Below are positions 51,932 to 61,520 of a stretch of DNA of 64,000 nucleotides, piece by piece. This stretch comes from Oscillospiraceae bacterium (GTDB lineage: Bacteria > Bacillota > Clostridia > Oscillospirales > CAG-272): NCBI GenBank assembly GCA_015064155.1, contig SVST01000009.1:26745-90744 (forward strand). Reading direction: 5' to 3'. The translations under genes and the position numbers were made by a program. Position 1 is the first letter of the stretch. Every line of letters starts with the position of its first letter. The notes beneath the pieces are model-generated. The model did no database searches and was not told where the DNA came from. It saw only the letters and a list, made by a program, of their open reading frames with translations.

Positions 51932-51975
51932 AATAAAAAACAAAAATAAAACATCAAAGAAAGGATGTCACAGCT

Positions 51976-52215
51976 ATGAGATACAAAATCAGATTGGACA
52001 CTATGGCAGACGTTAACCGCTTCGTTGGAATTGCTACCAAGTACAACGGAAAAATCGCACTCACCGACGGTGATAACTTCACCGTAAACGGAAAATCCCT
52101 CCTCGGTGCAATGTATACCTTTGAGTGGGATCAGATCTTCTGCGAATCCGAAACCGAAATCTATCACCTCATCAAAGACTTCATCGTCGGCGACTCCTTG
52201 CCCGTTGAAGATTGA
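51976..52215 (+). CDS. HPr-like protein without the phosphorylated histidine
   Basis: 79 residues. KIRLDTMADVNRFVGIATKYNGKIALTDGDNFTVNGKSLLGAMYTFEW follows the HPr fold: strand, helix, strand, then the NGKSLLGAM segment equal to the region around Ser46 of HPr (KSIMGVMSL). The active-site His15 region is replaced (DTMADVNRFV), so it cannot accept phosphate from enzyme I in the usual way; the Ser of KSLLG remains. Role unknown, perhaps regulatory. RBS AAAGAAAGGA. Confidence 0.82.
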   Translation: MRYKIRLDTMADVNRFVGIATKYNGKIALTDGDNFTVNGKSLLGAMYTFEWDQIFCESETEIYHLIKDFIVGDSLPVED

Positions 52216-52237
52216 TCGGATTACCTTGAATAGTGCT

Positions 52238-52683
52238 TGTGGGGGAGGAACTTTTTTCAAAAAGTTCCTCCCCCACACCCCCTCTTCAAAAACTTTCACA
52301 GCACTTTTTTATTTTGTGGGAACCTTTTTTCAAAAAGGTTACCACACCCTCCAAAAACTTTCAAAGCATTCTTTTATGTGTGAAAGTTTTTATTTTTTTG
52401 TGTCGAACTTCAATATACTGCCGATAGCATTTTGCCGTGGCCAAAACGCTCTGGCGGTTTTTGGGGAGAAACTTTTTGAAAAAAGTTTCTCCCCACACCC
52501 CCTCTTCAAAAACTTTCACAGCACTTTTTTATTTTGTGGGAACCTTTTTTCAAAAAGGTTCCCACACCCTCCAAAAACTTTCAAAGCATTCTTTTATGTG
52601 TGAAAGTTTTTATTTTTTTGTGTCGAACTTCAATATACTGCCGATAGCATTTTGCCGTGGCCAAAACGCTCTGCCGAAAAGCA
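52238..52683 (-). repeat. Dispersed repeat cluster with a near-duplicated ~220-bp segment
   Basis: Starts about 25 bases after the HPr-like stop codon with hairpin GGGGGAGGAAC / GTTCCTCCCCC. Two successive reversed copies follow (52250-52455 and 52465-52680), almost identical: each has AACTTTCACAGCACTTTTT, a second hairpin TGTGGGAACC / GGTTCCCACA and the short cassette AGCATTTTGCCGTGGCC. In copy 1 one stem base is changed (GGTTACCACA). A fragment GAAAATGTGTGGG at 52693 matches the MITE flank. Confidence 0.88.
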
Positions 52684-52865
52684 ACATTTCCGCGAAAATG
52701 TGTGGGTTGTGTCCGCGTTGCAAATCCTGCTTTGCCGTCGCAATATTCGATACAAAGAATAAGTATTATTCTAAAAAAGCAAAGGTTCGGGAGATCCAAA
52801 ATGTAAACTTTTTTAGAGAAGTTGGGCAAAGAAAGAAAAAATAGGAGAAAGTATATAAATAAGTA

Positions 52866-52894
52866 TTGACAAATTGGAGAAAAAATGGTATGAT
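52866..52894 (+). promoter_or_regulatory. Promoter of the 2028-residue surface protein gene
   Basis: TTGACA (52866-52871), 17-base spacer, TATGAT (52889-52894). The ~120-base leader contains a hairpin with arms TTTTTGTGAT / ATCACAAAAG (52923-52959) and a short CCGCCGTTTGGCGG hairpin just before the RBS. Confidence 0.82.
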
Positions 52895-53019
52895 AGTATA
52901 TATTATATGGGGATAATTATGCCTTTTTGTGATTCCCGCCAATTTTCGGATCACAAAAGCCCAATGCAAAACAAAATCACCGCCGTTTGGCGGAATCTCA
53001 AATAAAGCGAGGTTTTGTT

Positions 53020-56000
53020 ATGAAGATATTTAGCAAGGTTCTTGCCCTTGTACTGGCTTTGATAACAGTATTAACCGTTCTGCCGATGAGTGTGCTTGCC
53101 GACTCTTGGCTCGACGTTGATACCGAAGAGCTGCCCGCAGGCGACGGTACGCACGTCACCGTCACGCTTGACGCAAAGCTGCTGGAGGAATTGCTGAAAA
53201 CCGAGGGTATTTCCAAAGACCTGATTCAAAAGCTTTTGGAAGCAGCCGACGTTGACCGTGAAACCCTTGGCAAGATCTTCTCCCTGGAGGAACTTTACGG
53301 AATCGTACCTCGCGAGAAAATCATAGAGATCCTGGATCTCAAAACGATCATCGAAGCAATCGGCTTGGAAAAGCTGAACACCTACATTGATCTTCCCACG
53401 CTTTTGGCAGGTTGCGACAAAAACGAGCTGGCGGGCTTGTTGCGCGACATTCCCAATCTTCAAAACTATGCTGACGTTGAACGTCTGATCGTCGAGAAAT
53501 ATATCGCGGAAGAGCTCGTCCTCAAGCACGTAAAAGAGGAGGAGCTGAAAAAAGCGGCGGAATCGATCGATCCCGCAACCATCGTTCCCGAAATCATGAA
53601 GCTCACCTTTGCCGAGATTCAGGAGATCGTTCGCGTTTACGACGTGGTAGCCGACGGGCTGATCGATCCCTTGGACGTGGTAATCATGGACGAGGCGAAG
53701 AAAAAAGCAGAGGAGCTGTTCAAGGATCCTGCGTTCGACATCAACGACTACATGGAAGACTACGTAGACGGTGACAACGCGATCGCGTACTTCAAGAACA
53801 AGTACGGTACCCTGTCGCTGACCTCCCTGGAGAGCTTGTCTGACGTGCGCAAGCTGATCACCGACCACTACATCGACGTGAAGTTCACCTATCACATCGA
53901 AAGCGTCAATCTGGTGGCACTGATCGATGCGACCTACATGGACGGCGACGTTGAAAAGCACTTCCTGGATGCAACCGATTTTGAGCACAAGGTACACGAG
54001 TACCTCGTGAATAAATTCAAGGCACTCACGCCCGAAGAGTTGCATGACTATGCCGATGCAGGCTGCTTTGCCTATGAGTACGATTCGCTGACCGATACCG
54101 TAGAGATCCTCTGGGTAGACATTCACGAGGTGCTGGAGCAGCCGGGACTCGTGTCGATCGCGGAGCTTCGCGCAAACCCCGAGCTTGGTGTTGACGCGTA
54201 CCTGGAGGCAAAGGTAGACGAATGGATTCACAACGACGACGCGTACCACAAGCTGGTAGAGAACAGCCGTGAGGACGAATCCAAGCGTTACGTTACCATC
54301 GAAATCGACGAAGAGTTTGAGATTGTATCGGTCGATTACAAAAAGCTGATCCTTGACAAAAAGATTTCCGCCGAAGAGCTGCTTGCGGCAGATCCCGTCA
54401 TCGTTGACGTAACCGGACTGGCAACCCGTCTGATCGAAGAGGAAAAGCTGGAGGTTACCGAGAAGCTGATCGACAACGCACTGCTGCTTGCAGAGATCAA
54501 AAAGATCGCTCCCACAACCCTGATTGACTACGTCAACGTGGAAAAGGCGGTTCAGAAATTCGGCACCGAGAAGACGATCGAGTGGCTGGGCGGCGTTGAA
54601 AACGCAATGGCTTGCATCGATATCCCCGCGGTTACCGAGGAGATCCTCTCCATTCTTCCCACGATCCTTGAAAACCTGAATAAAAACGGCGTCGCGCTGA
54701 CCGACGTATTCTACTTGGATAAGCTGCTGCCCGAGTTGGATTTCCAAGCGGTCATTGAAGTGATCGGAGTGGAAAACGTTTTGGCACAGCTCGACAGCAA
54801 TGAACTCAAAGAGCTTTTGGATTTGATGGATATCAAGTCCAAGCTGGAGCCGCTGCTGATTCTGTTCTACAACTACGGCATGAAGAACGTCACCAAGCTG
54901 ACCGTCAACGGCACCGTCATCGGTGAAGCCGACGATCTGGCTCTGCTGAAGTTTGACGCCAAGGCGTTGGTAGAGGCGGTACGCGCGTCGATTCCCACGC
55001 TCAAGGAGATTGCCGAGCTGGAGGGCAACGTCATCACCTCGCTTGATTTGGAGATGGAGTACGTTCCCGAGGGAACCACGGAGGTTGTCAAGAAGCATCT
55101 CGTATTTGACTTTGCACTCGGTAGCGGCTTGGATCGCGTGAAGTCGGCAGCCGCAAGCCTGCAGCTGCTCCTCGACAGCTACGTCAACGAGCTGACCGTG
55201 ACCACCGATCGCGTGGTTGTGGACATCAACGTTCCCGAGCAGTTCGCAAAGGCTTACGCATACCTCCTCAAGGATGCGGACATTTCTTCCGAGCTCAAGG
55301 AAAAGATTCTCAACGTCACCAATCTCAACGGTGACGAGCTGATCGGATTTATCGAAAAGGAGCTGACGCTTGCCGATATTCTGGAGGTTCTTTCGGCAGT
55401 TGAGCCCGAAACGGTTTATGAAGCGGTCAAGAACTCCGAGCTGCTTGCAAAGGTTCTTGAAAAGCTTGGAAAGACCGTTCCCGATCTGACCATGGACGAG
55501 GTTTGGGAAGCCATCGGCTCTCGCAAATACTCGCTGGAAATTATCTGCGAGGCAATCGAAAACAGAACCAAAATCAATATCCGAAACGCAATCAAGGATC
55601 TGGCACCCAAGGTTGACAACGCTTGGGATCGCGCAGAGAAAATCGAATATACCAACAATCTGCTCAAGAAGCTGGAATCCAAGCTTGGGTTCCGCATCGA
55701 AAGCATGACCGCAGAAGAGTACGTTGACAACGAATGGAACACCGACATGGTCAACACGCTTTCCAACTTCCTTTCGAAGCGCGTTGCCACCAACGTCCGT
55801 TCGATCATTCGGGACAACACCCTGACCGAGCTTTGGGATCTTGCGATCGAAAAAGCCGAGGAGAAGACCGATATATATGTAAAGGTAAGAAACTACCTCA
55901 TCCGCGCACTGGAAAAGATGCCCGAAAGCGTTGCTGCTTGCTCGATTTCGGATCTGTATGTTGGAAACGGTGTATTCAGCGGTGATAAGTACGTGAACAC

Positions 56001-59000
56001 CTCCTTTAAGGAAATCGTCGAAAAGGCACTCTCCAAGGTGGTCGCGCGTGTTACCATCCCCGAAAAGGCACAAAAGGCAATCGACCTCTTCATGAGCCGC
56101 GTGGACGACACGGTGGTGAAGACCACGGTTTCGGCAACCGTTCGTTTCAGCAATCTGTTTAAGGTTACCTACATGAGTGCCGACGGCAAATCCGAGCTGT
56201 TTACCGCATTCCTGCCTACCGGCACCGAGCTTTCGGTTTACGCTTACAAGCCGGTTGGGGACGAGGTCTTCCTCGGCTGGATAGACGCTGAGGGCAACAG
56301 CATCTCGGCAATGCCCGCAAAGGACACCGTTGTTTACGCGTCGCTCAAGGGTACAACACCCCCCGATACCGACGTTACTATTACCTTTAAGGATGAAGAC
56401 GGAACCGTGTTCGGTTCAATCAAAATCCCCGCAGGCAGCTCGCTCAACACCCCCGAGGGCTTGGCAAAGCTTGCCGAAATGAACGCAAAGGCAAAGCCTT
56501 TCCTGCCCGAAATTTCCGCGGCGACCAAGGAGCTTTACGAAAACTTCCGCGTTGTTTGGACCGGTGCCTCCGCCACCATCGATTTGGATGGCGCAAAGGG
56601 TCTGGACACCGAGTTCACCAAGGATACCACCCTTGTCAGTGACTGGGGCATGGATCACATTCAGATTACCATCACCTTTGAGGTCAAGGACGTTGCCGTA
56701 CTCGGCTCCTGCAAGATCAACAAGGGTAGCTCGATCGACTCTGTCACCTTGGCAAACATGGCGGTTCTGGCAGACAAAAATCTGCCTGCAATTACCGAGA
56801 ACGACAAGGTTCTGTACACCAACTTCCGCGTCGTTTGGAGCAACAGCGACAACACCGTATACATTGACAAGGAAAAGAGCATCGGTATCAGCACCGTCTT
56901 TACGGCGGACACCACGCTGTATGCCGACCGTGGATTCGATCATGCGGTCTTCTTCGACGGTGACGTTTCGTTCAGAAACGAATACGACGAGGTAAATAAG
57001 GTCTTCCGCACGATCATTACGGGCGACTACTTCCAAGCGCAATACCGCGTTGGCATCAAGCACATTTTGAAGCTTGCACAACAGGACCTGTCCGAAAGCT
57101 TCTCGTATGAGATCCTGGTACAGTCCAAGGATGCGGGCAACTTCTGCTTCGTCAGAATGGAAAACGCAACGCTGCGTTCGCTGTACAAGGCAACCGAGGA
57201 GGAGGACTTCGTTTGGTTTGCTTATGAAAAATCCACGGAGAGAGCCGACGCGCTGACGGGTACCGTTTACCAAGGCAAGGATATGCCGGTCTACTCCTTC
57301 GATTTCACCACGACCGAAACCGGCGTCTACGTTGACGGCGAAGCAACGGTTGTTAAGGCAGACTTTAACGGTCGTTCGATCACGATCACTCTGCCCCACG
57401 GTACGGCAAAAACCGACTCGTCGTACACCACTCGCGTATATACGTTTACCGCTACCAATCGGCGCGAATACACCGAAACCACGGTCAGCGCGGACAACTA
57501 CGTGGTATTCTATGCAACGCACTTCTCCGACTTCGTGATTTCCGACGAGTATGAGTTGACGCTGAGCTTCTACCCCGATACGGCAAGCGGTTCGTTGGCA
57601 GATTCCAAGTATCGCGATACCGACGGCAAGTACTACCTGCCCGCAGGCACCACGGTAACGCTTTCGTTTACGATGATTCCCGAAGGGGAAGAGATCCTCA
57701 AGATCGTGGACCAACACGGAACCGTCTATGCATTGAACGGAACCCTGACGATGCCCACGGAAAACATTGCGCTGACCGTTACGGTATACCGTCACGTATA
57801 CTACGTCCATTTTTACTACTACGATGCAACGCTTGGCAAGATCATGCCTGCCGCGCCTTCGTTCTCGTACATTCCCGAAACCGACGTAACCTCCTTGTCC
57901 TTCTTGCCCACGATCAAGGATATCTACAGCGCAGCACTTGCGGCTGCACCCGCAGGCTACAATAAGCTGTCCTACCATTGGACCGAGATCGACACGTCGC
58001 TTCTGTACAAGTCCGACATTTCGGTATTCTTGGTATGGTCGCCGATCTCCTACACCGTCACCTTTAAGGATACCGACGGAAACGTGCTGGGTACCATTGA
58101 CGACGTGACCGTAAACAACTACTCCACCAAGTACGTGCTTCCCGCACTTCCTGCCGACGTGGTAGGCAGCTGGACGGTTGTACAGATCGATAAGCCCGCA
58201 GACCTGACCGCAACCACCGATACCGAGATCACCGTGGTTCTCCGCGCTGACTTCACGGCGGTAACCTACCCGATCGTATCCGATCCGCTTGTTTCGACCG
58301 ACGTTCCGAAATTCGCCGTACCCGGTGAAACGGTAACCGTTTCGGCACAAGAGCGCTTTGGTTACACCGCGACGTTTACCGTCACAACCGAGGCAGGGGA
58401 CGTGATTGAATTGGCAGACGGCGCATTTACCATGCCCGCAGCCGTGGTACATATCAACGTAACCTACGTACCCAACACCGTCAAGTACACGGTGAACGGC
58501 GAAGAGAGAAGCGGCTTGTACATGGATACGGTCACGCTGACCATTATTCTGAAGTCCAACGAAGTTCTTTCTACCACGCCCACCGGTTGCACGCTCGCAT
58601 CCACCGTGAAGACCGATAACGAAACCGTTCTCACCTACACCTTCCTTTTGGACGGTGAAAAGGAGATCGACTATAAGGTCGAGCGCGTAAAGGCAATGAT
58701 TTACCGCGTCTTCAACGGTACGCTCTTCAACGGCGTATTGCCCGAGCCCGGTGAAAACTTAAAGTTTGAAAGGTGGAGCACTCCCTTGTATGACGTTCTC
58801 TATTTCGCAGTCTTCTCGCTGGCACAAGCAGAAACCTCTATGCTGGGAATCTGGATTCTTTTGGCAGTTCTGTTCGTCCTGCTCCTGATCGTGCTTCTGT
58901 ACGTTCTTGCACAGCACGGAAAGACGCTTGGATTCTTGTCCCGCGGAGCAATCTGGATCGTTGAGCTCTTCTTCTCCTTGTGTATCCTCATGGCGAAGCT

Positions 59001-59106
59001 GGCACTCAAGATCGCGGGGCTGTTCGGCAAGAGCAAAAATCCGAACGACTACGGATTCACCAAGCTGAGCAACAAAAAGAGCAAAAAGGACAAAAAGAAC
59101 AAATAA
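53020..59106 (+). CDS. Very large secreted, membrane-anchored surface protein
   Basis: 2028 residues. Signal peptide FSKVLALVLALITVLTVLPM with cleavage after VLADS. Residues about 40-1000 are a helical, Leu/Ile/Glu-rich region with degenerate short repeats (EELYGIVPREKIIEILDLK, then DLPTLLAGCDKNELAGLL; later LDKLLPELDFQAVIEVIG, LDSNELKELLDLMDI). Residues about 1047-1800 contain InlB-type beta-grasp modules (YMSADGKSELFTAFLPTGTELS, then VTITFKDEDGTVFGSIKIP and YTVTFKDTDGNVLGTID). The C-terminus has two hydrophobic segments (MLGIWILLAVLFVLLLIVLL near 1940 and VELFFSLCILMAKLALKIAG) and a Lys-rich cytoplasmic tail, with no LPXTG motif. Likely an adhesin or scaffold. ATG 53020 has GCGAGG; a TTG 33 bases earlier is unlikely. 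Confidence 0.88.
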   Translation: MKIFSKVLALVLALITVLTVLPMSVLADSWLDVDTEELPAGDGTHVTVTLDAKLLEELLKTEGISKDLIQKLLEAADVDRETLGKIFSLEELYGIVPREKIIEILDLKTIIEAIGLEKLNTYIDLPTLLAGCDKNELAGLLRDIPNLQNYADVERLIVEKYIAEELVLKHVKEEELKKAAESIDPATIVPEIMKLTFAEIQEIVRVYDVVADGLIDPLDVVIMDEAKKKAEELFKDPAFDINDYMEDYVDGDNAIAYFKNKYGTLSLTSLESLSDVRKLITDHYIDVKFTYHIESVNLVALIDATYMDGDVEKHFLDATDFEHKVHEYLVNKFKALTPEELHDYADAGCFAYEYDSLTDTVEILWVDIHEVLEQPGLVSIAELRANPELGVDAYLEAKVDEWIHNDDAYHKLVENSREDESKRYVTIEIDEEFEIVSVDYKKLILDKKISAEELLAADPVIVDVTGLATRLIEEEKLEVTEKLIDNALLLAEIKKIAPTTLIDYVNVEKAVQKFGTEKTIEWLGGVENAMACIDIPAVTEEILSILPTILENLNKNGVALTDVFYLDKLLPELDFQAVIEVIGVENVLAQLDSNELKELLDLMDIKSKLEPLLILFYNYGMKNVTKLTVNGTVIGEADDLALLKFDAKALVEAVRASIPTLKEIAELEGNVITSLDLEMEYVPEGTTEVVKKHLVFDFALGSGLDRVKSAAASLQLLLDSYVNELTVTTDRVVVDINVPEQFAKAYAYLLKDADISSELKEKILNVTNLNGDELIGFIEKELTLADILEVLSAVEPETVYEAVKNSELLAKVLEKLGKTVPDLTMDEVWEAIGSRKYSLEIICEAIENRTKINIRNAIKDLAPKVDNAWDRAEKIEYTNNLLKKLESKLGFRIESMTAEEYVDNEWNTDMVNTLSNFLSKRVATNVRSIIRDNTLTELWDLAIEKAEEKTDIYVKVRNYLIRALEKMPESVAACSISDLYVGNGVFSGDKYVNTSFKEIVEKALSKVVARVTIPEKAQKAIDLFMSRVDDTVVKTTVSATVRFSNLFKVTYMSADGKSELFTAFLPTGTELSVYAYKPVGDEVFLGWIDAEGNSISAMPAKDTVVYASLKGTTPPDTDVTITFKDEDGTVFGSIKIPAGSSLNTPEGLAKLAEMNAKAKPFLPEISAATKELYENFRVVWTGASATIDLDGAKGLDTEFTKDTTLVSDWGMDHIQITITFEVKDVAVLGSCKINKGSSIDSVTLANMAVLADKNLPAITENDKVLYTNFRVVWSNSDNTVYIDKEKSIGISTVFTADTTLYADRGFDHAVFFDGDVSFRNEYDEVNKVFRTIITGDYFQAQYRVGIKHILKLAQQDLSESFSYEILVQSKDAGNFCFVRMENATLRSLYKATEEEDFVWFAYEKSTERADALTGTVYQGKDMPVYSFDFTTTETGVYVDGEATVVKADFNGRSITITLPHGTAKTDSSYTTRVYTFTATNRREYTETTVSADNYVVFYATHFSDFVISDEYELTLSFYPDTASGSLADSKYRDTDGKYYLPAGTTVTLSFTMIPEGEEILKIVDQHGTVYALNGTLTMPTENIALTVTVYRHVYYVHFYYYDATLGKIMPAAPSFSYIPETDVTSLSFLPTIKDIYSAALAAAPAGYNKLSYHWTEIDTSLLYKSDISVFLVWSPISYTVTFKDTDGNVLGTIDDVTVNNYSTKYVLPALPADVVGSWTVVQIDKPADLTATTDTEITVVLRADFTAVTYPIVSDPLVSTDVPKFAVPGETVTVSAQERFGYTATFTVTTEAGDVIELADGAFTMPAAVVHINVTYVPNTVKYTVNGEERSGLYMDTVTLTIILKSNEVLSTTPTGCTLASTVKTDNETVLTYTFLLDGEKEIDYKVERVKAMIYRVFNGTLFNGVLPEPGENLKFERWSTPLYDVLYFAVFSLAQAETSMLGIWILLAVLFVLLLIVLLYVLAQHGKTLGFLSRGAIWIVELFFSLCILMAKLALKIAGLFGKSKNPNDYGFTKLSNKKSKKDKKNK

Positions 59107-59233
59107 GAAACGTCTACCAAGACAACAAAACAAATGAACCGCCGACGGATGCACGCAAGTAATTCCGCGGCAACCGAAAGGGGAGGGCTTCTCACGCGGA
59201 ATGCCCTCCCCCAGTTTCAAAAAAGGAACCGTT

Positions 59234-59959
59234 ATGAAATTTTCTTACCGTTTTATCACCAAATGGCACGATACCGATGCCAACCGAGAGGTACGTCCCT
59301 CCCAAATCCTTGCTTATATGCAAGAAACCTCCCATCACCACTTGATTGCAAGCGGAATGAGCTTGGACGAGCTGCGCGACTCGCGCGGACTTGCGTTTAT
59401 CCTCAGTCGGATCGTCCTGCGCGTTTACGCACCGCTTTACGCGAATCAAGAAATCGACGTCCAAACCTGGGTTTGTGAAAGCCGCGGACTGAGCTTTCAG
59501 CGCGGATTTCGCATTCTGCGCGGAGAAGAAACCGTTGCCGAAGCCTTTTCGGTGTGGGCACTGTTGGATCTGAATGCGGGCAAGCTGTTACCCGTGAGCG
59601 AGTTTCCGTACGACATTGAACCCGATCCTTCGCTTGGCGCGGCATTTGCGGGACGATTGCGTCTGCCGCCCTTGGATGCTATGCAACAAATCGGGGAAAG
59701 AAAGATCGTCTACTCGGACATCGACTACAACGGACACATGAACAACACCCATTATCCCGATATGCTCTGCGATTTTACGCCCGATATCACCGCTTGCCGC
59801 GCCACTGAATTTACCCTCTCGTTTCTTCGCGAAGCCCCCTTTGGCGCAACCATGAAGATCTACCGCGCTCCTCGCCCCAACGGCGGATTCTTCTTCCGTA
59901 CCGTCAACTCCCTCGGCGAAACCTGCATGGAAGCCTCTGTGTGTGTTGAAAAAGTGTGA
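59234..59959 (+). CDS. Acyl-ACP thioesterase (FatA/FatB-type hotdog fold)
   Basis: 241 residues. Two hotdog halves: N-terminal TKWHDTDANREVRPSQILAYMQETSHHHLI and LAFILSRIVLRVYAPLYANQEIDVQTWVCESRGLSFQR; C-terminal IVYSDIDYNGHMNNTHYPDML, which carries the catalytic Asp/Asn/His region of acyl-ACP thioesterases. Releases free fatty acids from acyl carrier protein. RBS AAAAGGA, start at MKFSYRF. An inverted repeat GGGGAGGGC / GCCCTCCCC at 59178-59213, before the gene, could end the upstream transcript. A repeat hairpin follows the stop codon. Confidence 0.92.
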   Translation: MKFSYRFITKWHDTDANREVRPSQILAYMQETSHHHLIASGMSLDELRDSRGLAFILSRIVLRVYAPLYANQEIDVQTWVCESRGLSFQRGFRILRGEETVAEAFSVWALLDLNAGKLLPVSEFPYDIEPDPSLGAAFAGRLRLPPLDAMQQIGERKIVYSDIDYNGHMNNTHYPDMLCDFTPDITACRATEFTLSFLREAPFGATMKIYRAPRPNGGFFFRTVNSLGETCMEASVCVEKV

Positions 59960-59970
59960 ATTATTGGGTT

Positions 59971-60265
59971 TTTCTTGGGAAAACTTTTGAAAAAGTTTTC
60001 CCAAACCCTTTCAAAACTTTCACAGAATTTTTTATTGTGTGAGAGTTTTTATTTTTTGTGTCGAACGTACGGTACTGCCGTTAGCATTGTGCCGTAGCCA
60101 CAACGCTCTGGCGGTTTTTTCTTGGGAAAACTTTTGAAAAAGTTTTCCCAAACCCTTTCAAAACTTTCACAGCATTTTTTCCTTGTGTGAAAGTTTTTAT
60201 TTTTTGTGTCGGACTTCGATATACTGCCGTTAGCATTTTGCCGTGGCCAAAACGCTCTGCCGAAG
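59971..60265 (-). repeat. Dispersed repeat cluster, two reversed units
   Basis: Two tandem units, each headed by the hairpin TTGGGAAAACTTTTG / CAAAAGTTTTCCCAA, then AACTTTCACAG...GTGTGA(G/A)AG stem region, TGTCG(A/G)AC arm and the short cassette (AGCAT(T/G)(T/T)TGCCGT with AACGCTCTG). The first begins 12 bases after the thioesterase stop codon. Confidence 0.9.
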
Positions 60266-60283
60266 AAGATAGTTTTGAGTTGG

Positions 60284-60660
60284 CTACCCCTCATCCGCCT
60301 CGTTCCTCGTCACCTTGCCCCAAGGGGGAAGGCTTCTGAAAAGTTGCCGTTTTGAATTGTCGAACCAAACGGGTTCGGGGACCCCTCATCCACCACGCAG
60401 TGGTCCCCCTTCCCCCGAGGGGGAAGGCTTCTGTTGAGTTCTCGTTTCGTCAAGTAAAGTGTTTGCTTTTTGTTAAAATTTGGTTATTGCCTTTCAATAA
60501 ATCTATGAATATTAGGAAGTATCAAAGCTTTCAAGGTGATGTCCATGAAAGCCTTCCCCCTCGGGGGAAGGTGTCACCGCAGGTGACGGATGAGGGGTAG
60601 GACGCGAAACGTCCGTGATATGAAAAGAAAATCTTCCCCTCTTTTACGAAAATGTGTGAA
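60284..60660. mobile_element. MITE-like element (copy 2) with a nested second left end
   Basis: Left end CTACCCCTCATCC (60284-60296) and right end GGATGAGGGGTAG (60588-60600), with the outer flank homologous to copy 1 up to about 60660. A second left end (ACCCCTCATCCACC at 60381) lies inside, with CCATGCGG-like sequence before it, so two elements are probably overlaid. The core between 60440 and 60540 is a diverged relative of the core in copy 1. No transposase. Confidence 0.82.
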
Positions 60661-60671
60661 TGTTTCCTTTT

Positions 60672-60868
60672 CGCCAGAGCGTTTTGGCAACGGCAAAATG
60701 CTATCGGCAGTATATCGAAGTCCGACACAAAAAAATAAAAACTTTCACACACGAAAAATGCTGTGAAAGTTTTTGAGGGGTGTGGGGAACTTTTTGAAAA
60801 AAGTTCCCCACGAAAAAATCATTTTCAAAAGCTCCCCAAGAAAATCCTTTTTTCAAAAGTTCCCCCAG
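60672..60868 (+). repeat. Dispersed repeat unit next to the ThyX-like gene
   Basis: Forward unit with CGCCAGAGCG, cassette TTTTGGCAACGGCAAAATGC, ATCGAAGTCCGACAC, CTTTCAC / GTGAAAG stem-loop and hairpin GTGGGGAACTTTTT / AAAAAGTTCCCCAC. It is followed by two truncated right halves of hairpins (AAAAGCTCCCC, AAAAGTTCCCCC), up to the stop codon of the minus-strand gene. Confidence 0.88.
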
Positions 60869-60874
60869 AAAAAA

Positions 60875-61498
60875 TTATTCTTTTATGCAGATCAGTTCTG
60901 CAGCGTAGGGGAGGGATAGGATCCAATCGCAGAGGGTATGCCACTCGGCAAGCTTATGGGTACGGCGTGCGTAGTAGATATTCATCAAATTCTCGTAATT
61001 GAGGGTGACGGTACGCATTTGATTAAAGGAGGAGGGCAGCAGCTGGATCATGTTATGCCAAGCGGTTTTGTTGGTCTTGTCCGCCACAAACTTTTGGCGT
61101 TCGGACTCCAGGTAGACCACAAGGGCGTCGAGAGCCGCAAGACCGCCGGCGTCCAAGCGATCATGCGAAAAATCGTCGCGTTCAAAGGGCTTGGCATGAA
61201 TTTTGTGCATGGTCGAGCAAGAATTTGCCACGGTGCCAACCTTATACGTATCAAACTCTTTCCACCAATACAAGGGGGCGGTAATGTCAACCGACACAAA
61301 GATTTGACGCAAAAACTTGCGGTGATCGCTTCCCGCGGTGGCAAGGCGGCGACCAAAATCCAAATCGACGGGACCCATCACAAATTTACCGGTTTCATCG
61401 TAATAGCTGTCGGACTTGTCCCAGCTGTTCATCGGGTTGCGCGCGCCGCGGATGGCGTTGTCCATGTTCATCACGGAAAATCTTTCAATCTGAATCAT
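60875..61498 (-). CDS. ThyX-like protein with an altered thymidylate synthase motif
   Basis: 207 residues. The order of conserved parts recalls flavin-dependent thymidylate synthase: SVMNMDNAIRGARNPMNSWDKSD at the N-terminus, then AGSDHRKFLRQIFVSVDITAPLYWWKEFDTYKVG and ANSCSTMHKI in the region that should hold the RHRx7S motif, and SFNQMRTVTLNYENLMNIYYARRTHKLAEWHTLCDWIL towards the end. The typical RHR...S residues are not there (KEFDTYKVG instead), so catalysis as ThyX is doubtful. It begins 22 bases after the HAD phosphatase gene in the same operon. RBS AAAGAGGA. Confidence 0.65.
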   Translation of the reverse strand: MIQIERFSVMNMDNAIRGARNPMNSWDKSDSYYDETGKFVMGPVDLDFGRRLATAGSDHRKFLRQIFVSVDITAPLYWWKEFDTYKVGTVANSCSTMHKIHAKPFERDDFSHDRLDAGGLAALDALVVYLESERQKFVADKTNKTAWHNMIQLLPSSFNQMRTVTLNYENLMNIYYARRTHKLAEWHTLCDWILSLPYAAELICIKE

Positions 61499-61520
61499 CT
61501 TTTTTTCCTCTTTCTTTCTG

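Noticed and set aside
52106-52603. 165-codon frame crossing the end of the HPr-like gene
   Set aside because: It reads the Phe/Lys-rich dispersed repeats; similar frames appear in every repeat cluster.
53071-56073. 1000-codon open frame antisense to the large surface protein gene
   Set aside because: Shadow of the sense frame, which has promoter, RBS, signal peptide and membrane anchor.
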